The position numbers and the translations under genes are program-made. A DNA stretch of 64,000 nt from assembly GCA_027924645.1 (NCBI GenBank), contig BSBN01000242.1:2976001-3040000 (forward strand). Reading direction: 5' to 3'. Each line of letters begins with the position of its first letter. Within the stretch, counting starts at the first letter, position 1. Below the pieces are notes generated by a model that was not told where the DNA came from, did no database searches, and saw only the letters and a program-made list of their open reading frames with translations. Shown here one piece after another: positions 22,657 through 33,506 of this stretch. The stretch comes from Cunninghamia lanceolata. Taxonomy: Eukaryota > Streptophyta > Pinopsida > Cupressales > Cupressaceae.

Positions 22657-23798
22657 ATCTCCCCCTTTGGCATTGATGGCAACACTTAGTGAAAAATGAC
22701 TAAGTGTTAGAACAGCTCCCCCTTATTATGTACACTTGTGATTTCCAATGCTCCCCCTTAGATGAATTCCTTATTTTTCACTACTTTCCACTCCCCCTTT
22801 GACATCAATGGCAAAGGTTGAGATCCGCATACCAAAATTCATGCAAAAACTCTATGTACATGGGTGGATATATACAAACAATCCTTATGTCTTGTCTACA
22901 TGAACTTAAACACATCACCAAAAATATTTTTCAATAGTGCCAATTCACTATCCCAACTTTTCTTCAAACTATCCAAAACTAAAATATGACCACTGAATAA
23001 AAATGCCTATGACTCTGTCTTCTATAGATCAGTGGGATCACTTGTCAAAGCAGCAGCTTGAGCTTCTGTCAATGCATTGAACATTGTTTCTAACTTAGGG
23101 GAAATCAGTCCCCGGAGTTCACACATTCTTGCCACAATGTTTTCTTTTTCTTTCACCAATTTCTTTATTTCATCAATTAGGCTAATTATTTGACATTCTT
23201 GATTCACCGCAGATACTGTCAAAGGATCAAAGGATTGAGATACATTTGACGATTTTTGCTCAGACTCCTTTATTTTCTTCTCAATATCCTCTACAACTTT
23301 TGGCCAAGATAAAAAAAAATTGTACACATCTCCTCCTTTAGTAAGGGCATTTTGAATACTCTTTACACTAGTATCCAACATAATTCTATCATTGTCAATT
23401 ATTCCTTTCAGTGCACTAAATCTTTTATCATTAAATTCATTCCATACTTTAACTTCTGCTGACTTCTCAAAAGATTCAAAATGAGTACTTCCAAAGTCTA
23501 TCAAACTCTTCAACTGACATCATCATTTGTATCTTTGTCGTTCATTTGCTCCTGTTCTACCACATTAGATATCGCTTGGTCCAACACATTAGATATCGCT
23601 GTTGAAATTAAGGAACACTGAGAGGGGGGTGAATCAGTGTTCTGCAATAACTTATTATTCTGTTCCTTTATTAATTTACCACATACATTTATTAATTGGT
23701 GGTGGTTCCACTATGACATCATCATTTGTATCTTTGTCGTTCATTTGCTCCTGTTCTACCACATTAGATATCGCTTGGTCCAACACATTAGATATCGC

Positions 23799-24904
23799 TG
23801 TTGAAATTAAGGAACACTGAGAGGGGGGTGAATCAGTGTTCTGCAATAACTTATTATTCTGTTCCTTTATTAATTTACCACATACATTCAAGAGAAAGAA
23901 ACATGAACTTAAGAACAACAACAACAAGATCATCACACATGAACACTAGGATTTTTACATGGAAACCTGGTTAAGGGAAAAACCACGGTGGGGGTTAACC
24001 CACAAGATTTATACTCTATTAAAAGTATTACAAATGGGAAGGCACATGCCTTCGGGCGCACTGCCCAAAACTCACTGCTCAAAGGAGGCTCACTGCCTAC
24101 AAGATCAATTACAAGAGTTCACTGAAACATTTGAACTAAAGAATAGCATCTAACAATGCAAGATTACAGTTTTGGTTAAGCTCAATATACTGACTTCACA
24201 CACTTCATCTCTCACTACCATGTTTCACTGTTCTGCCATGATCCGAGGCTCAGATCTCTTGCTTCGCACTTGATACTACCACACTTCGCACCTCTCACCT
24301 CATGTCCGCACAACCATGCCTCAAAATACTCGCACCCATCGATATATATATCCGCAACATGAAATTACATCAACTACAGTCGGCCTCAAGAAAACTTAAA
24401 AAAATTTCAAGATCATTGTCATGTCGGCTGAATCCATGCACAAATATCAATGCGGACCAAAACCTATGTATTAAAGTCAACACACATGTCAACCAATACC
24501 ACTTGATCTCATGAATTACTCAACCAACCACTTCTCCTAATCCGTACAAGAATCAAACACAAGTCTGCCTATTCTTCACTGGACTGAACTGTCTAACCAA
24601 AACCTGATACACGGATGCTTGTAACTTTCAATCCCTTCATCACCGGAGGCTAAAAATTTGGATTTAGGTAGCACTAACATCCCTTAACATTCCCTTAGAT
24701 CCACAGCACAATATGATTACTTGTGGAGAGATGCAGACCAAAATGTTGAACCCTGTCATATGCTCTGTTCCTGTCTATCCAGACTTAGACAAATTTGCAA
24801 TCTGACTTCCGGTATGATCAAATGATACAATGCGGATGTGTAAGATAGATTCAGTTGCCATCAATGACAACACTTGACATGCCTAGCAGTGTCTCTTACC
24901 AACA
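23799..24904 (-). repeat. LTR copy 2 of nested element
   Basis: Near-identical to copy 1 and exactly 2,248 bp from it. It is preceded by a truncated extra LTR start (23,600-23,689) embedded in pieces of the Gypsy flank. Confidence 0.88.
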
Positions 24905-26046
24905 ATCTCCCCCTTTGGCATTGATGGCAACACTTAGTGAAAAATGACTAAGTATTAGAACAGCTCCCCCTTATTATGTACACTTGTGATTTCCAATGCT
25001 CCCCCTTAGATGAATTCCTCATTTTTCACTACTTTCCACTCCCCCTTTGACATCAATGGCAAAGGTTGAGATCCGCATACCAAAATTCATGCAAAAACTC
25101 TATGTACATGGGTGGATATATACAAACAATCCTTATGTCTTGTCTACATGAACTTAAACACATCACCAAAAATATTTTTCAATAGTGCCAATTCACTATC
25201 CCAACTTTTCTTCAAACTATCCAAAACTGAAATATGACCACTGAATAAAAATGCCTATGACTCTGTCTTCTGTAGATCAGTGGGATCACTTGTCAAAGCA
25301 GCAGCTTGAGCTTCTGTCAATGCATTGAACATTATTTCTAACTTAGGGGAAATCAGTCCCCGGAGTTCACACATTCTTGCCACAATGTTTTCTTTTTCTT
25401 TCACCAATTTCTTTATTTCATCAATTAGGCTAATTATTTGACATTCTTGATTCACCGCAGATACTGTCAAAGGATCAAAGGATTGAGATACATTTGACGA
25501 TTTTTGCTCAGACTCCTTTATTTTCTTCTCAATATCCTCTACAACTTTTGGCCAAGATAAACAAAATTTGTACACATCTCCTCCTTTAGTGAGGGCATTT
25601 TGAATACTCTTTACACTAGTATCCAACATAATTCTATCATTGTCAATTATTCCTTTCAGTGCACTAAATCTTTTATCATTAAATTCATTCCATACTTTAA
25701 CTTCTGCTGACTTCTCAAAAGATTCAAAATGAGTACTTCCAAAGTCTATCAAACTCTTCAACTGACATCATCATTTGTATCTTTGTCATTCATTTGCTCC
25801 TGTTCTACCACATTAGATATCGCTTGGTCCAACACATTAGATATCGCTGTTGAAATTAAGGAACACTGAGAGGGGGGTGAATCAGTGTTCTGCAATAACT
25901 TATTATTCTGTTCCTTTATTAATTTACCACATACATTTATTAATTGGTGGTGGTTCCACTATGACATCATCATTTGTATCTTTGTCGTTCATTTGCTCCT
26001 GTTCTACCACATTAGACATCGCTTGGTCCAACACATTAGATATCGT

Positions 26047-27152
26047 TGTTGAAATTAAGGAACACTGAGAGGGGGGTGAATCAGTGTTCTGTAATAACTT
26101 ATTATTCTGTTCCTTTATTAATTTACCACATACATTCAAGAGAAAGAAACATGAACTTAAGAACAACAACAACAAGATCATCACACATGAACACTAGGAT
26201 TTTTACATGGAAACCTGGTTAAGGGAAAAACCACGGTGGGGGTTAACCCACAAGATTTATACTCTATTAAAAGTATTACAAATGGGAAGGCACATGCCTT
26301 CGGCCGCACTGCCCAAAACTCACTGCTCAAAGGAGGCTCACTGCCTACAAGATCAATTACAAGAGTTCACTAAAATATTTGAACTAAAGAATAGCATCTA
26401 ACAATGCAAGATTACAGTTTTGGTTAAGCTCAATATACTAACTTCACACACTTCATCTCTCACTGCCATGTTTCACTGTTCTGCCATGATCCGAGGCTCA
26501 GATCTCTTGCTTTGCACTTGATACTACCACACTTCGCACCTCTCACCTCATGTCTGCACAACAATGCCTCAAAATACTCGTACCCATCGATATATATATC
26601 CGCAACATGAAATTACATCAACTACAGTCGGCCTCAAGAAAACTTAAAAAAATTTCAAGATCATTGTCATGTCGGCTGAATCCATGCACAAATATCAATG
26701 CGGACCAAAACCTATGTATTAAAGTCAACACACATGTCAACCAATACCACTTGATCTCATGAATTACTCAACCAACCACTTCTCCTAATCCGTACAAGAA
26801 TCAAACACAAGTCTGCCTATTCTTCACCGGACTGAACTGTCTAACCAAAACCTGATACACAGATGCTTGTAACTTTCAATCCCTTCATCACCGGAGGCTA
26901 AAAATTTGGATTTAGGTAGCACTAACATCCCTTAACATTCCCTTAGATCCACAACACAATATGATTACTTGTGGAGAGATGCAGACCAAAATGTTGAACC
27001 CTGTCATATGCTCTGTTCCTGTCTATCCAGACTTAGACAAATTTGCAATCTGACTTCCGGTATGATCAAATGATACAATGCGGATGTGTAAGATAGATTC
27101 AGTTGCCATCAATAACAACACTTGACATGCCTAGCAGTGTCTCTTGCCAACA
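26047..27152 (-). repeat. LTR copy 3 of nested element
   Basis: Another 2,248 bp on, near-identical to copies 1 and 2. It is joined to the intact internal region, so it may be the original 3' LTR, with the other two produced by tandem amplification. Confidence 0.88.
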
Positions 27153-27464
27153 ATCTCCCCCTTTGGCATTGATGGCAACACTTAGTGAAAAATGACTAAG
27201 TGTTAGAACAGCTCCCCCTTATTATGTACACTTGTGATTTCCAATGCTCCCCCTTAGATGAATTCCTCATTTTTCACTACTTTCCACTCCCCCTTTGACA
27301 TCAATGGCAAAGGTTGAGATCCGTATACCAAAATTCATGCAAAAACTCTATGTACATGGGTGGATATATACAAACAATCCTTATGTCTTGTCTACATGAA
27401 CTTAAACACATCACCAAAAATATTTTTCAATAGTGCCAATTCACTATCCCAACTTTTCTTCAAA

Positions 27465-29195
27465 CTATCCAAAACTGAAATATGACCACTGAATAAAAAT
27501 GCCTGACTCTGTCTTCTGTAGATCAGTGGGATCACTTGTCAAAGCAGCAGCTTGAGCTTCTGTCAATGCATTGAACATTGTTTCTAACTTAGGGGAAATC
27601 AGTCCCCGGAGTTCACACATTCTTGCCACAATGTTTTCTTTTTCTTTCACAAATTTCTTTATTTCATCAATTAGGCTAATTATTTGACATTCTTGATTCA
27701 CCGCAGATACTGTCAAAGGATCAAAGGATTGAGATACATTTGACGATTTTTGCTCAGACTCCTTTATTTTCTTCTCAATATCCTCTACAACTTTTGGCCA
27801 AGATAAACAAAATTTGTACACATCTCCTCCTTTAGTGAGGGCATTTTGAATACTCTTTACACTAGTATCCAACATAATTCTATCATTGTCAATTATTCCT
27901 TTCATTGCACTAAATCTTTTATCATTAAATTCATTCCATACTTTAACTTCTGCTGACTTCTCAAAAGATTCAAAATGAGTACTTCCAAAGTCTATCAAAC
28001 TCTTCAACTGACCGGAGGGGGATGCTGATGAATCCTTTTGAAAAGTAGGCATGATTTTCTCCAAAATGTCGGATGCAAGATCAAGCAACTCACTATCTTC
28101 TATATGGAACTTCAAGATTTCCTCTCTGGCCTTAGCTTGTGCAAAATAGGCCAACTTCATCTTTTGTACCACTGATAGAGTATCAAAATTGATTGAACCT
28201 TGTATTATATCTAGATCTTCTACAACTTGTTTGTCTTTCTCCAAAATTTCTTTTACTGCTTCTGCAGTGTCTCTTGCCCAATATGATGCTTTAGTTTTAT
28301 GCACTTTAGGGCCTGCATCTTCTCCCTTTCCGAAGTCAACTACATTGTCTTGATTATCATTTTCATTCTTTTTCTCTACATTCTGCTCTTTATTCTTCTC
28401 AGAATCACCTTTAGTAGGAGCATTTATTTCCATATTCATCTCTGCATTTTGTTCACCAGATTGGTTCGAAGGAATTTGAGTATCCTCTACACAATCAACA
28501 TTATCTTCATTCACCATCTCTTCATCTCCTTTATTCAATATTTCCTCTTCTAGAATAAAGAAATCATCTGCCTCAGCTTGCCGCTCATTTCCCTCCAACT
28601 CTTCATCATTTGAAATGGATGTATCATCAGCATCAACAAGTTCTTCAATGACCACATAAAACTTATTCTTGTCTAGGGCTTTCTTCAGAATTTGTTCTGT
28701 TTCTTTGAGCACTTCATCAATGTCTCTAAGCATTAGCTTATTCATCCTAATTTTACTTCTGAATTCATCTTTAACTTCTTTGAAGATTTTATTTGCTTCC
28801 TTTCTAGAGATTACCAGACACAGACTGGACAACACATGTTCTCTTAGCTCCAAGTCCTTTGCTTTAGCAGCTTCTTTTCTCATCTCCAAAATGTCACTTA
28901 GACTCTTAGGGATTTCTGACATGATTTCCACAAGTGCTTTGTTGAATGTATTCAAGTACTTAATAGTAGCATCCTCCAAAATTTTCTTGTTGGCATCATC
29001 AAAGTTGTCATAATATTCTGTTATGGGCTTCAAGTTCCCATGAACAGTTACTACATTCACAATATCTTCAACTGACTGGGTGGATTTTTCAGCATGAGTC
29101 TCAGTCTTTTGTCTTTTGCTCACCTTTGCACTTCTGGAGGGCTTGTCATTGGAAACCCTTGATGCCTCTACTTTCTTTGACTTTATTTCTTTCAC
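27465..29195 (-). CDS. 576-codon ORF of unknown function in the nested LTR element
   Basis: This is the longest open frame of the window. The product would be highly charged, with a basic N terminus (SRSAKVSKRQKTETHAEK), a helical middle, a very acidic stretch (around residues 200-290, rich in Glu/Asp/Asn) and a Lys/Glu-rich C terminus with coiled-coil character. No catalytic motif, zinc finger or transmembrane segment is visible. It lies just upstream of the 3' LTR, where some plant elements (for example Sirevirus-type Copia) carry an extra ORF; that is a position argument only. The final ~160 codons occur twice more in the tandem array. An intact frame within otherwise decayed sequence may mean fairly recent amplification. 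Confidence 0.6.
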   Translation of the reverse strand: MKEIKSKKVEASRVSNDKPSRSAKVSKRQKTETHAEKSTQSVEDIVNVVTVHGNLKPITEYYDNFDDANKKILEDATIKYLNTFNKALVEIMSEIPKSLSDILEMRKEAAKAKDLELREHVLSSLCLVISRKEANKIFKEVKDEFRSKIRMNKLMLRDIDEVLKETEQILKKALDKNKFYVVIEELVDADDTSISNDEELEGNERQAEADDFFILEEEILNKGDEEMVNEDNVDCVEDTQIPSNQSGEQNAEMNMEINAPTKGDSEKNKEQNVEKKNENDNQDNVVDFGKGEDAGPKVHKTKASYWARDTAEAVKEILEKDKQVVEDLDIIQGSINFDTLSVVQKMKLAYFAQAKAREEILKFHIEDSELLDLASDILEKIMPTFQKDSSASPSGQLKSLIDFGSTHFESFEKSAEVKVWNEFNDKRFSAMKGIIDNDRIMLDTSVKSIQNALTKGGDVYKFCLSWPKVVEDIEKKIKESEQKSSNVSQSFDPLTVSAVNQECQIISLIDEIKKFVKEKENIVARMCELRGLISPKLETMFNALTEAQAAALTSDPTDLQKTESGIFIQWSYFSFG

Positions 29196-30687
29196 TGCTT
29201 CGTTTGATTCTGTCTCCTCATCATCTTCAGGATCACATACATTCTGGAGTCTTTTGTCTTCTTTCTCTTTCCTTCTTTACCAGATAATTTATCTTCCAGT
29301 TTCTCTGTAGTAGCAGACTTTGAGTGAGCAGAGGGAGCAACAGAACTTTTTACTCTTCTATGTTGGCTAGGGGAGGCTTCCGGAGCACATGGTTGTTCAT
29401 TGTCTGGCTTTTCTTTTTCAACTTGCTCTTCTCTCTTCCTAACTTCCTTCACAGCTTCTTTGGTTATTCCAATACTTTCTGCATACATTTCAACTTACCT
29501 TTGGACCTTTCTTTTAATTTCAGGTTTTCGGAGCTCAACATACAGTTTCAAACTAAGTTCACCATATGTACCAAATCTCTCAACTGAGGTATCTTTTGGT
29601 TTGCTCAGAAGGTGTTGGGTATACATTTCTAGTATTTGTTCGTCAACTTCATACCCCATGGGCATGATCCATACAGTCCTTGGTTCAACTGCTTCCATCA
29701 GGCATTGATCTATTTCCACCATGAAACAAATTGTATCCTTGTACTTTTCCACCACAGACTTAGGGATTCTTTCCCTTGATTGCATCATATTCTAAAAATT
29801 CTTGAAATATCCCCAAAGAGCAGTCCTTTGGGCATTGGAGTCACCAATATTGTGTAAGTGCTCTCTTATTTGTATAGCAACAGGCTTGTCACTAGTCCAA
29901 TACAAGCTTTTCATCTTGGGCAACTCATTCATGAAATAAAAGAACAAGCACAAGACCAACGTACCATACTTGAATGTATTCTTCTTATCCTTCTTGATCT
30001 TGTTCAGATTTTCCATTAACTGGTTTTACAGTAGCTCACACAAATCATAGTCAACATTTTCTCTTAACATCTAATAAGCATCATAAATGGCTATACTGGA
30101 CACTGAGTTTTCCCTGCTGGAGTGGTATATCTTATACCTAATCACCATAGATGCAAATTTGATATCCGGATTAGTTATATCATTTATTGTCATTGCCCTC
30201 TTATCAAACATTGATTTGGTAGCTTCAGTTACAGTCTGATTCTTCACTGATTTTAGCATTGGCAGTCCACCAGATGAGTTCAATCCTGTTACGGCCTTTA
30301 TGGCATCCTTAGTGATCTTAAAGGGTTTCATCAACCACATAAATTCATCATGCATCCAACTCAGTACATACCGGACCCACTCGTTCTCATCGAAGGTCGA
30401 GAACCCAATAACCTGAATGAAATGTTTGTCTTGCAGCGCACCTTATACTCAGGTTTAAGACCATAAATCTCACCCCTTAGGTGCTTCTTAGACAAATCCA
30501 GGAACATTGAATCCCCAAACTCATCTATGCTAGCATGAATGTAAGACCTAATATCTTCTACATGCAACACACCATACAAAACATTAGAAAGGGTACCTAA
30601 TGGATCGACCTCTACAGATTTGTGTGGATGCTTTTTGAATTTAGGTCGGGGCCTTTCGGTGATGTCAACAACCAACGGAGTAGCCAT
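29192..30687 (-). pseudogene. Upstream part of the unknown ORF region, frame-broken
   Basis: Continuing upstream of the 576-codon ORF on the minus strand, consecutive open segments (30,687-30,361, 30,355-30,071, 30,016-29,792, 29,788-29,495, 29,488-29,192) follow one another with frame changes and stops. They begin MATPLVVDITERPRPKFKK and include FMWLMKPFKITKDAIKAVTG and YGTLVLCLFFYFMNELP. They look like one originally continuous protein of about 1,000 residues together with the 576-codon ORF. I do not recognise a family; the middle part loosely resembles helical domains seen in other plant transposon-associated proteins, but this is not secure. Confidence 0.5.
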
Positions 30688-31229
30688 TTCAAAAAGATCA
30701 CAAGTTCAAAGCTTCATAGAAAAATACCTTTTTCTCCACGGGATTAGGGTTAGCTGTCGAATTCATTTTTCGCACTGCAAATCTTTGAAATCTCAGCTCA
30801 GGCACTCTTCTCCTTGTTCTCTTCAAATACAAAGTGATTCAAATATTGAGTGGATGAACTTTTATGCTCCGCAAAACCTAATTCACCATTGTAATAAATG
30901 CTCTACCCTAATTCATCCTGTTACACTATTTCTGAATACAATCAATCTTCAATTACTCTGCAATCATTCGCATTAGCTTCTTTTCTTCCAGAATTTGCTT
31001 CAACAGATTTGAAATAGGCTTCTTTATCTTCATTCATCATGCCAGATTCAGGCACCCACTTACTGGCAGGGGGAATTAGATTTTCAATGTAGCTCCCCCT
31101 AAGCTAGAGCTCCTATTTCAATTCCTGGAGGAACTATCAACACCGGATTCTGGTGCGGACCCATCACCATCATTCGTTACACCTTTCTTCACCCATGTTT
31201 TGTTCATTTAATTCTGGATCTCATTCACA

Positions 31230-32395
31230 TCTACTTTTCCCTTGCCTTTATCCATCTTCTACTCTGTTCCTCATTTATCGGCCTGTGAGATCTCCTTTTT
31301 ACTTTTGCAAAATTTAGCAATATGTCCAAATTTGTTGCAATTAAAACACACAATCTTATTCCTCTAAAAATTACATGTTGGAGCAGGTTTAGATCTGCAT
31401 TGCATTGCAATATGCCCAAACTTGTTGCAAGTAAAATATCTTCCATTGAAAACTTGTTTGTTCTTAGGAGGATTCCTTGATCCACTTTTGCAATCCTTAG
31501 CCTTATGACCTATCTTTTTGCAATTAAAGCATTGACCGGAGAAAGATAATGCATTTTGATTCACTTTACTTCTGCATTGATTAGCTCTATGACCATACTT
31601 ATTGCATTTGAAACAATTACCATTGAAGGATGGATACCTTTGAGCATTAGGTTGTTTTACCGGAGGCCTTCTAGGATTTCTTCTTTGATTTCTTGCTTCA
31701 GGATTTCTTTGACTAGATCCAGAGCTTTCACCTTTCTCATATCCCAGACCATGCTTATCATCTGCCTTCTTCTGACTATCAAGCAACACTTCAAGTTTAG
31801 CTGAGCTTATCTTGAACTTCTCTTTGTGTTCATTTGCAACATCTAGGTCATGTTTGAGAATAACAATTTGCCTTTCAAGTTGTTCCTCATTATACCTGGT
31901 TTCTTGTAGATCAGACTCTAGATGGCCAATTATTCTGTCTAATCTATAGCACTCTTCTATTCTTTCTTTCAGAGACTAATTCAGGTTTTCTTCAGTCTTC
32001 TTCCTTTCCTCGATTTCCTTGGTTAGCCTCATCACCTTGGATTCCATCTCATGTTTTAGGACAACTTCTTTTGCCAGCTTCTCACATTCCTTTGTCTTCT
32101 CCTTCAGATCCTCATCCATGCCATTGACTTCCTTTTGATTTGCCAACTGCTGAAGTAGCTCCTTCCTCTTTTCATTAGATTTGTTCAGTTGCTCTTTTAA
32201 AGTCTTAATAAAATCCTTAGCATCTTTAAGGTTCTCTTGCAGTTCTTTGACTTTTGCTCTAGACTAATCAAGATCTTCTAAGGCTACTTGAAGTTGTTCA
32301 TTGATACCATTAGAGTACCTAAATGAACCCATTGAAACACCTTCCCAGATCTTCCTCAAGCTGTTAAACTTCTTCTAAGGAACCTTGCTCTAATA
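31230..32395 (-). pseudogene. Gag-like region with coiled coil and serial CCHC zinc knuckles
   Basis: Starting right after the primer-binding-type site, the minus strand gives a long Glu/Lys/Leu coiled-coil stretch (32,340-31,800) interrupted by stops. Then, at 31,789-31,364, come three CCHC-type knuckles in a row: CFKCNKYGHRANQC, CFNCKKIGHKAKDC and FTCNKFGHIAMQC (first Cys changed to Phe). A fourth, similar knuckle follows in another frame near 31,340-31,300. Multiple knuckles are nucleic-acid-binding features of retroelement Gag. The usual N-terminal Gag domain of Copia elements is not seen, so the start may be deleted. Confidence 0.7.
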
Positions 32396-32400
32396 CCAAT

Positions 32401-33506
32401 TGTTGAAATTAAGGAACACTGAGAGGGGGGGTGAATCAGTGTTCTGCAATAACTTATTATTATGTTCCTTTATTAATTTACCACATACATTCAAGAGAAA
32501 GAAGCATGAACTTAAGAACATCAACAACAAGATTATCACACATGAACATTAGGATTTTTATGTGAAAACTTAGTTAAAGGAAAAACCACGGTGGGGGTTA
32601 ACCCACAAGATTTATACTCTATTAAAAGTATTACAAATAGGAAGGCACATGCCTTCGAGCACATTGCCCAGAGCTCACTACTCAAAGGAGGTTCACTACC
32701 TACAAGATCAATTACAAGAGTTCACTAAAACATTTGAACTGAAGAATAACATCTAACAATGCAAGATTATAGTTCCGGTTAAGCTCAATATATTGACTTC
32801 ACACACTTCATCTCTCACTGCCTTGTTTCACTGTTCTGCCATGATCCAGGGCTTAGATCTCTTGCTTCGCACTTGATACTACCACACTTCGCACCTCTCA
32901 CCTCATATTTGCACAACTATGCCTCAAAATGCTTGCACCCATCGATATATATATCCACAACATGAAATTACATCAACTGCAGTTGGCCTCAAGAAAACTT
33001 AGAAACTTTTTCAAGATCACTGTTCTGTTGGCTGAATCTATGCACAAATATCAATGCAGACCAGAACTTGTATTAAAGTCAACACACATGTCAGCCAATA
33101 CCACTAGATCTCATGAACTACTCAACCAACCACTTCTCCTAATCCGCACAAGAATCAAACACAAGTCCGCCTATTCTTCACCGGACTGAACTGTCTAACC
33201 AAAACCTGATACACAGATGCTTGTAACTTTCAATCCCTTCATCACCAGAGGCTAAAACTTTGGATTTAGGTAGCCCTGACATCCCTTAACATTCCCTCAG
33301 ATCCACAGCACAATATGATTACTTGTGGAGAGATGCGGACCAAAATGCTGAACTCTGTCATATGCTCTGTTCCTATCTATCCAGACTTAGACAAATTTGC
33401 AATCTGACTTCTGGTATGATCAAATGATACAATGCAGATGTGTAAGATAGATTCAGTTGCCATCACTAACAACACCTAACATGCCTAGCAGTGTCTCTTG
33501 CCAACA
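32401..33506 (-). repeat. LTR copy 4 of nested element (5' LTR)
   Basis: It is the same 1,106-bp LTR but visibly more diverged from copies 1-3 than those are from each other. It abuts the primer-binding-type site on one side and the TSD ATCAC on the other. Confidence 0.88.

Larger units (their letters stand above)
21551..28012. repeat. 2,248-bp tandem array, three copies (third ends at the internal region)
   Basis: Landmarks repeat at exactly 2,248 bp (LTR starts 21,551, 23,799 and 26,047). Each unit contains an LTR, about 860 bp of the element's 3' internal region including the last ~160 codons of the long ORF, a piece of Gypsy flank, a 90-bp LTR fragment and a second piece of the same flank. 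Copies 1 and 2 break away at CAACTGAC (23,518 and 25,766), while copy 3 runs on into the full ORF at 28,012. Confidence 0.92.
21551..33506 (-). mobile_element. Large pol-less LTR retroelement nested in Gypsy, with rearranged 3' end
   Basis: The element lies on the minus strand. Its 5' LTR is 32,401-33,506, with a primer-binding-type sequence just inside (minus strand TTGGTATTAGAGCAAGG, 32,382-32,398), like the tRNA-Met-type sites of Copia elements. The outermost 3' LTR is 21,551-22,656, preceded on the minus strand by the purine tract AAAGGGGGAGAT. Outer flanks are ATCGC (21,546-21,550) and ATCAC (33,507-33,511), a 5-bp TSD with one change. Gag-like coiled-coil and zinc-knuckle sequence and a long ORF of unknown function are present. 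I found no protease, integrase, reverse transcriptase or RNase H, so it would depend on a partner element, as LARD-type elements do. Confidence 0.8.

Noticed and set aside
21551..28012. CRISPR-like or immune-type repeat array.
   Set aside because: The 2,248-bp units are LTR-element segments in eukaryotic intron DNA; there are no short spacers or associated genes.
28299..29708. Plus-strand frames of 84-114 codons with hydrophobic, membrane-like composition.
   Set aside because: They are antisense to the charged long ORF of the nested element; Lys/Glu codons read backwards give Phe/Leu/Ser-rich frames.
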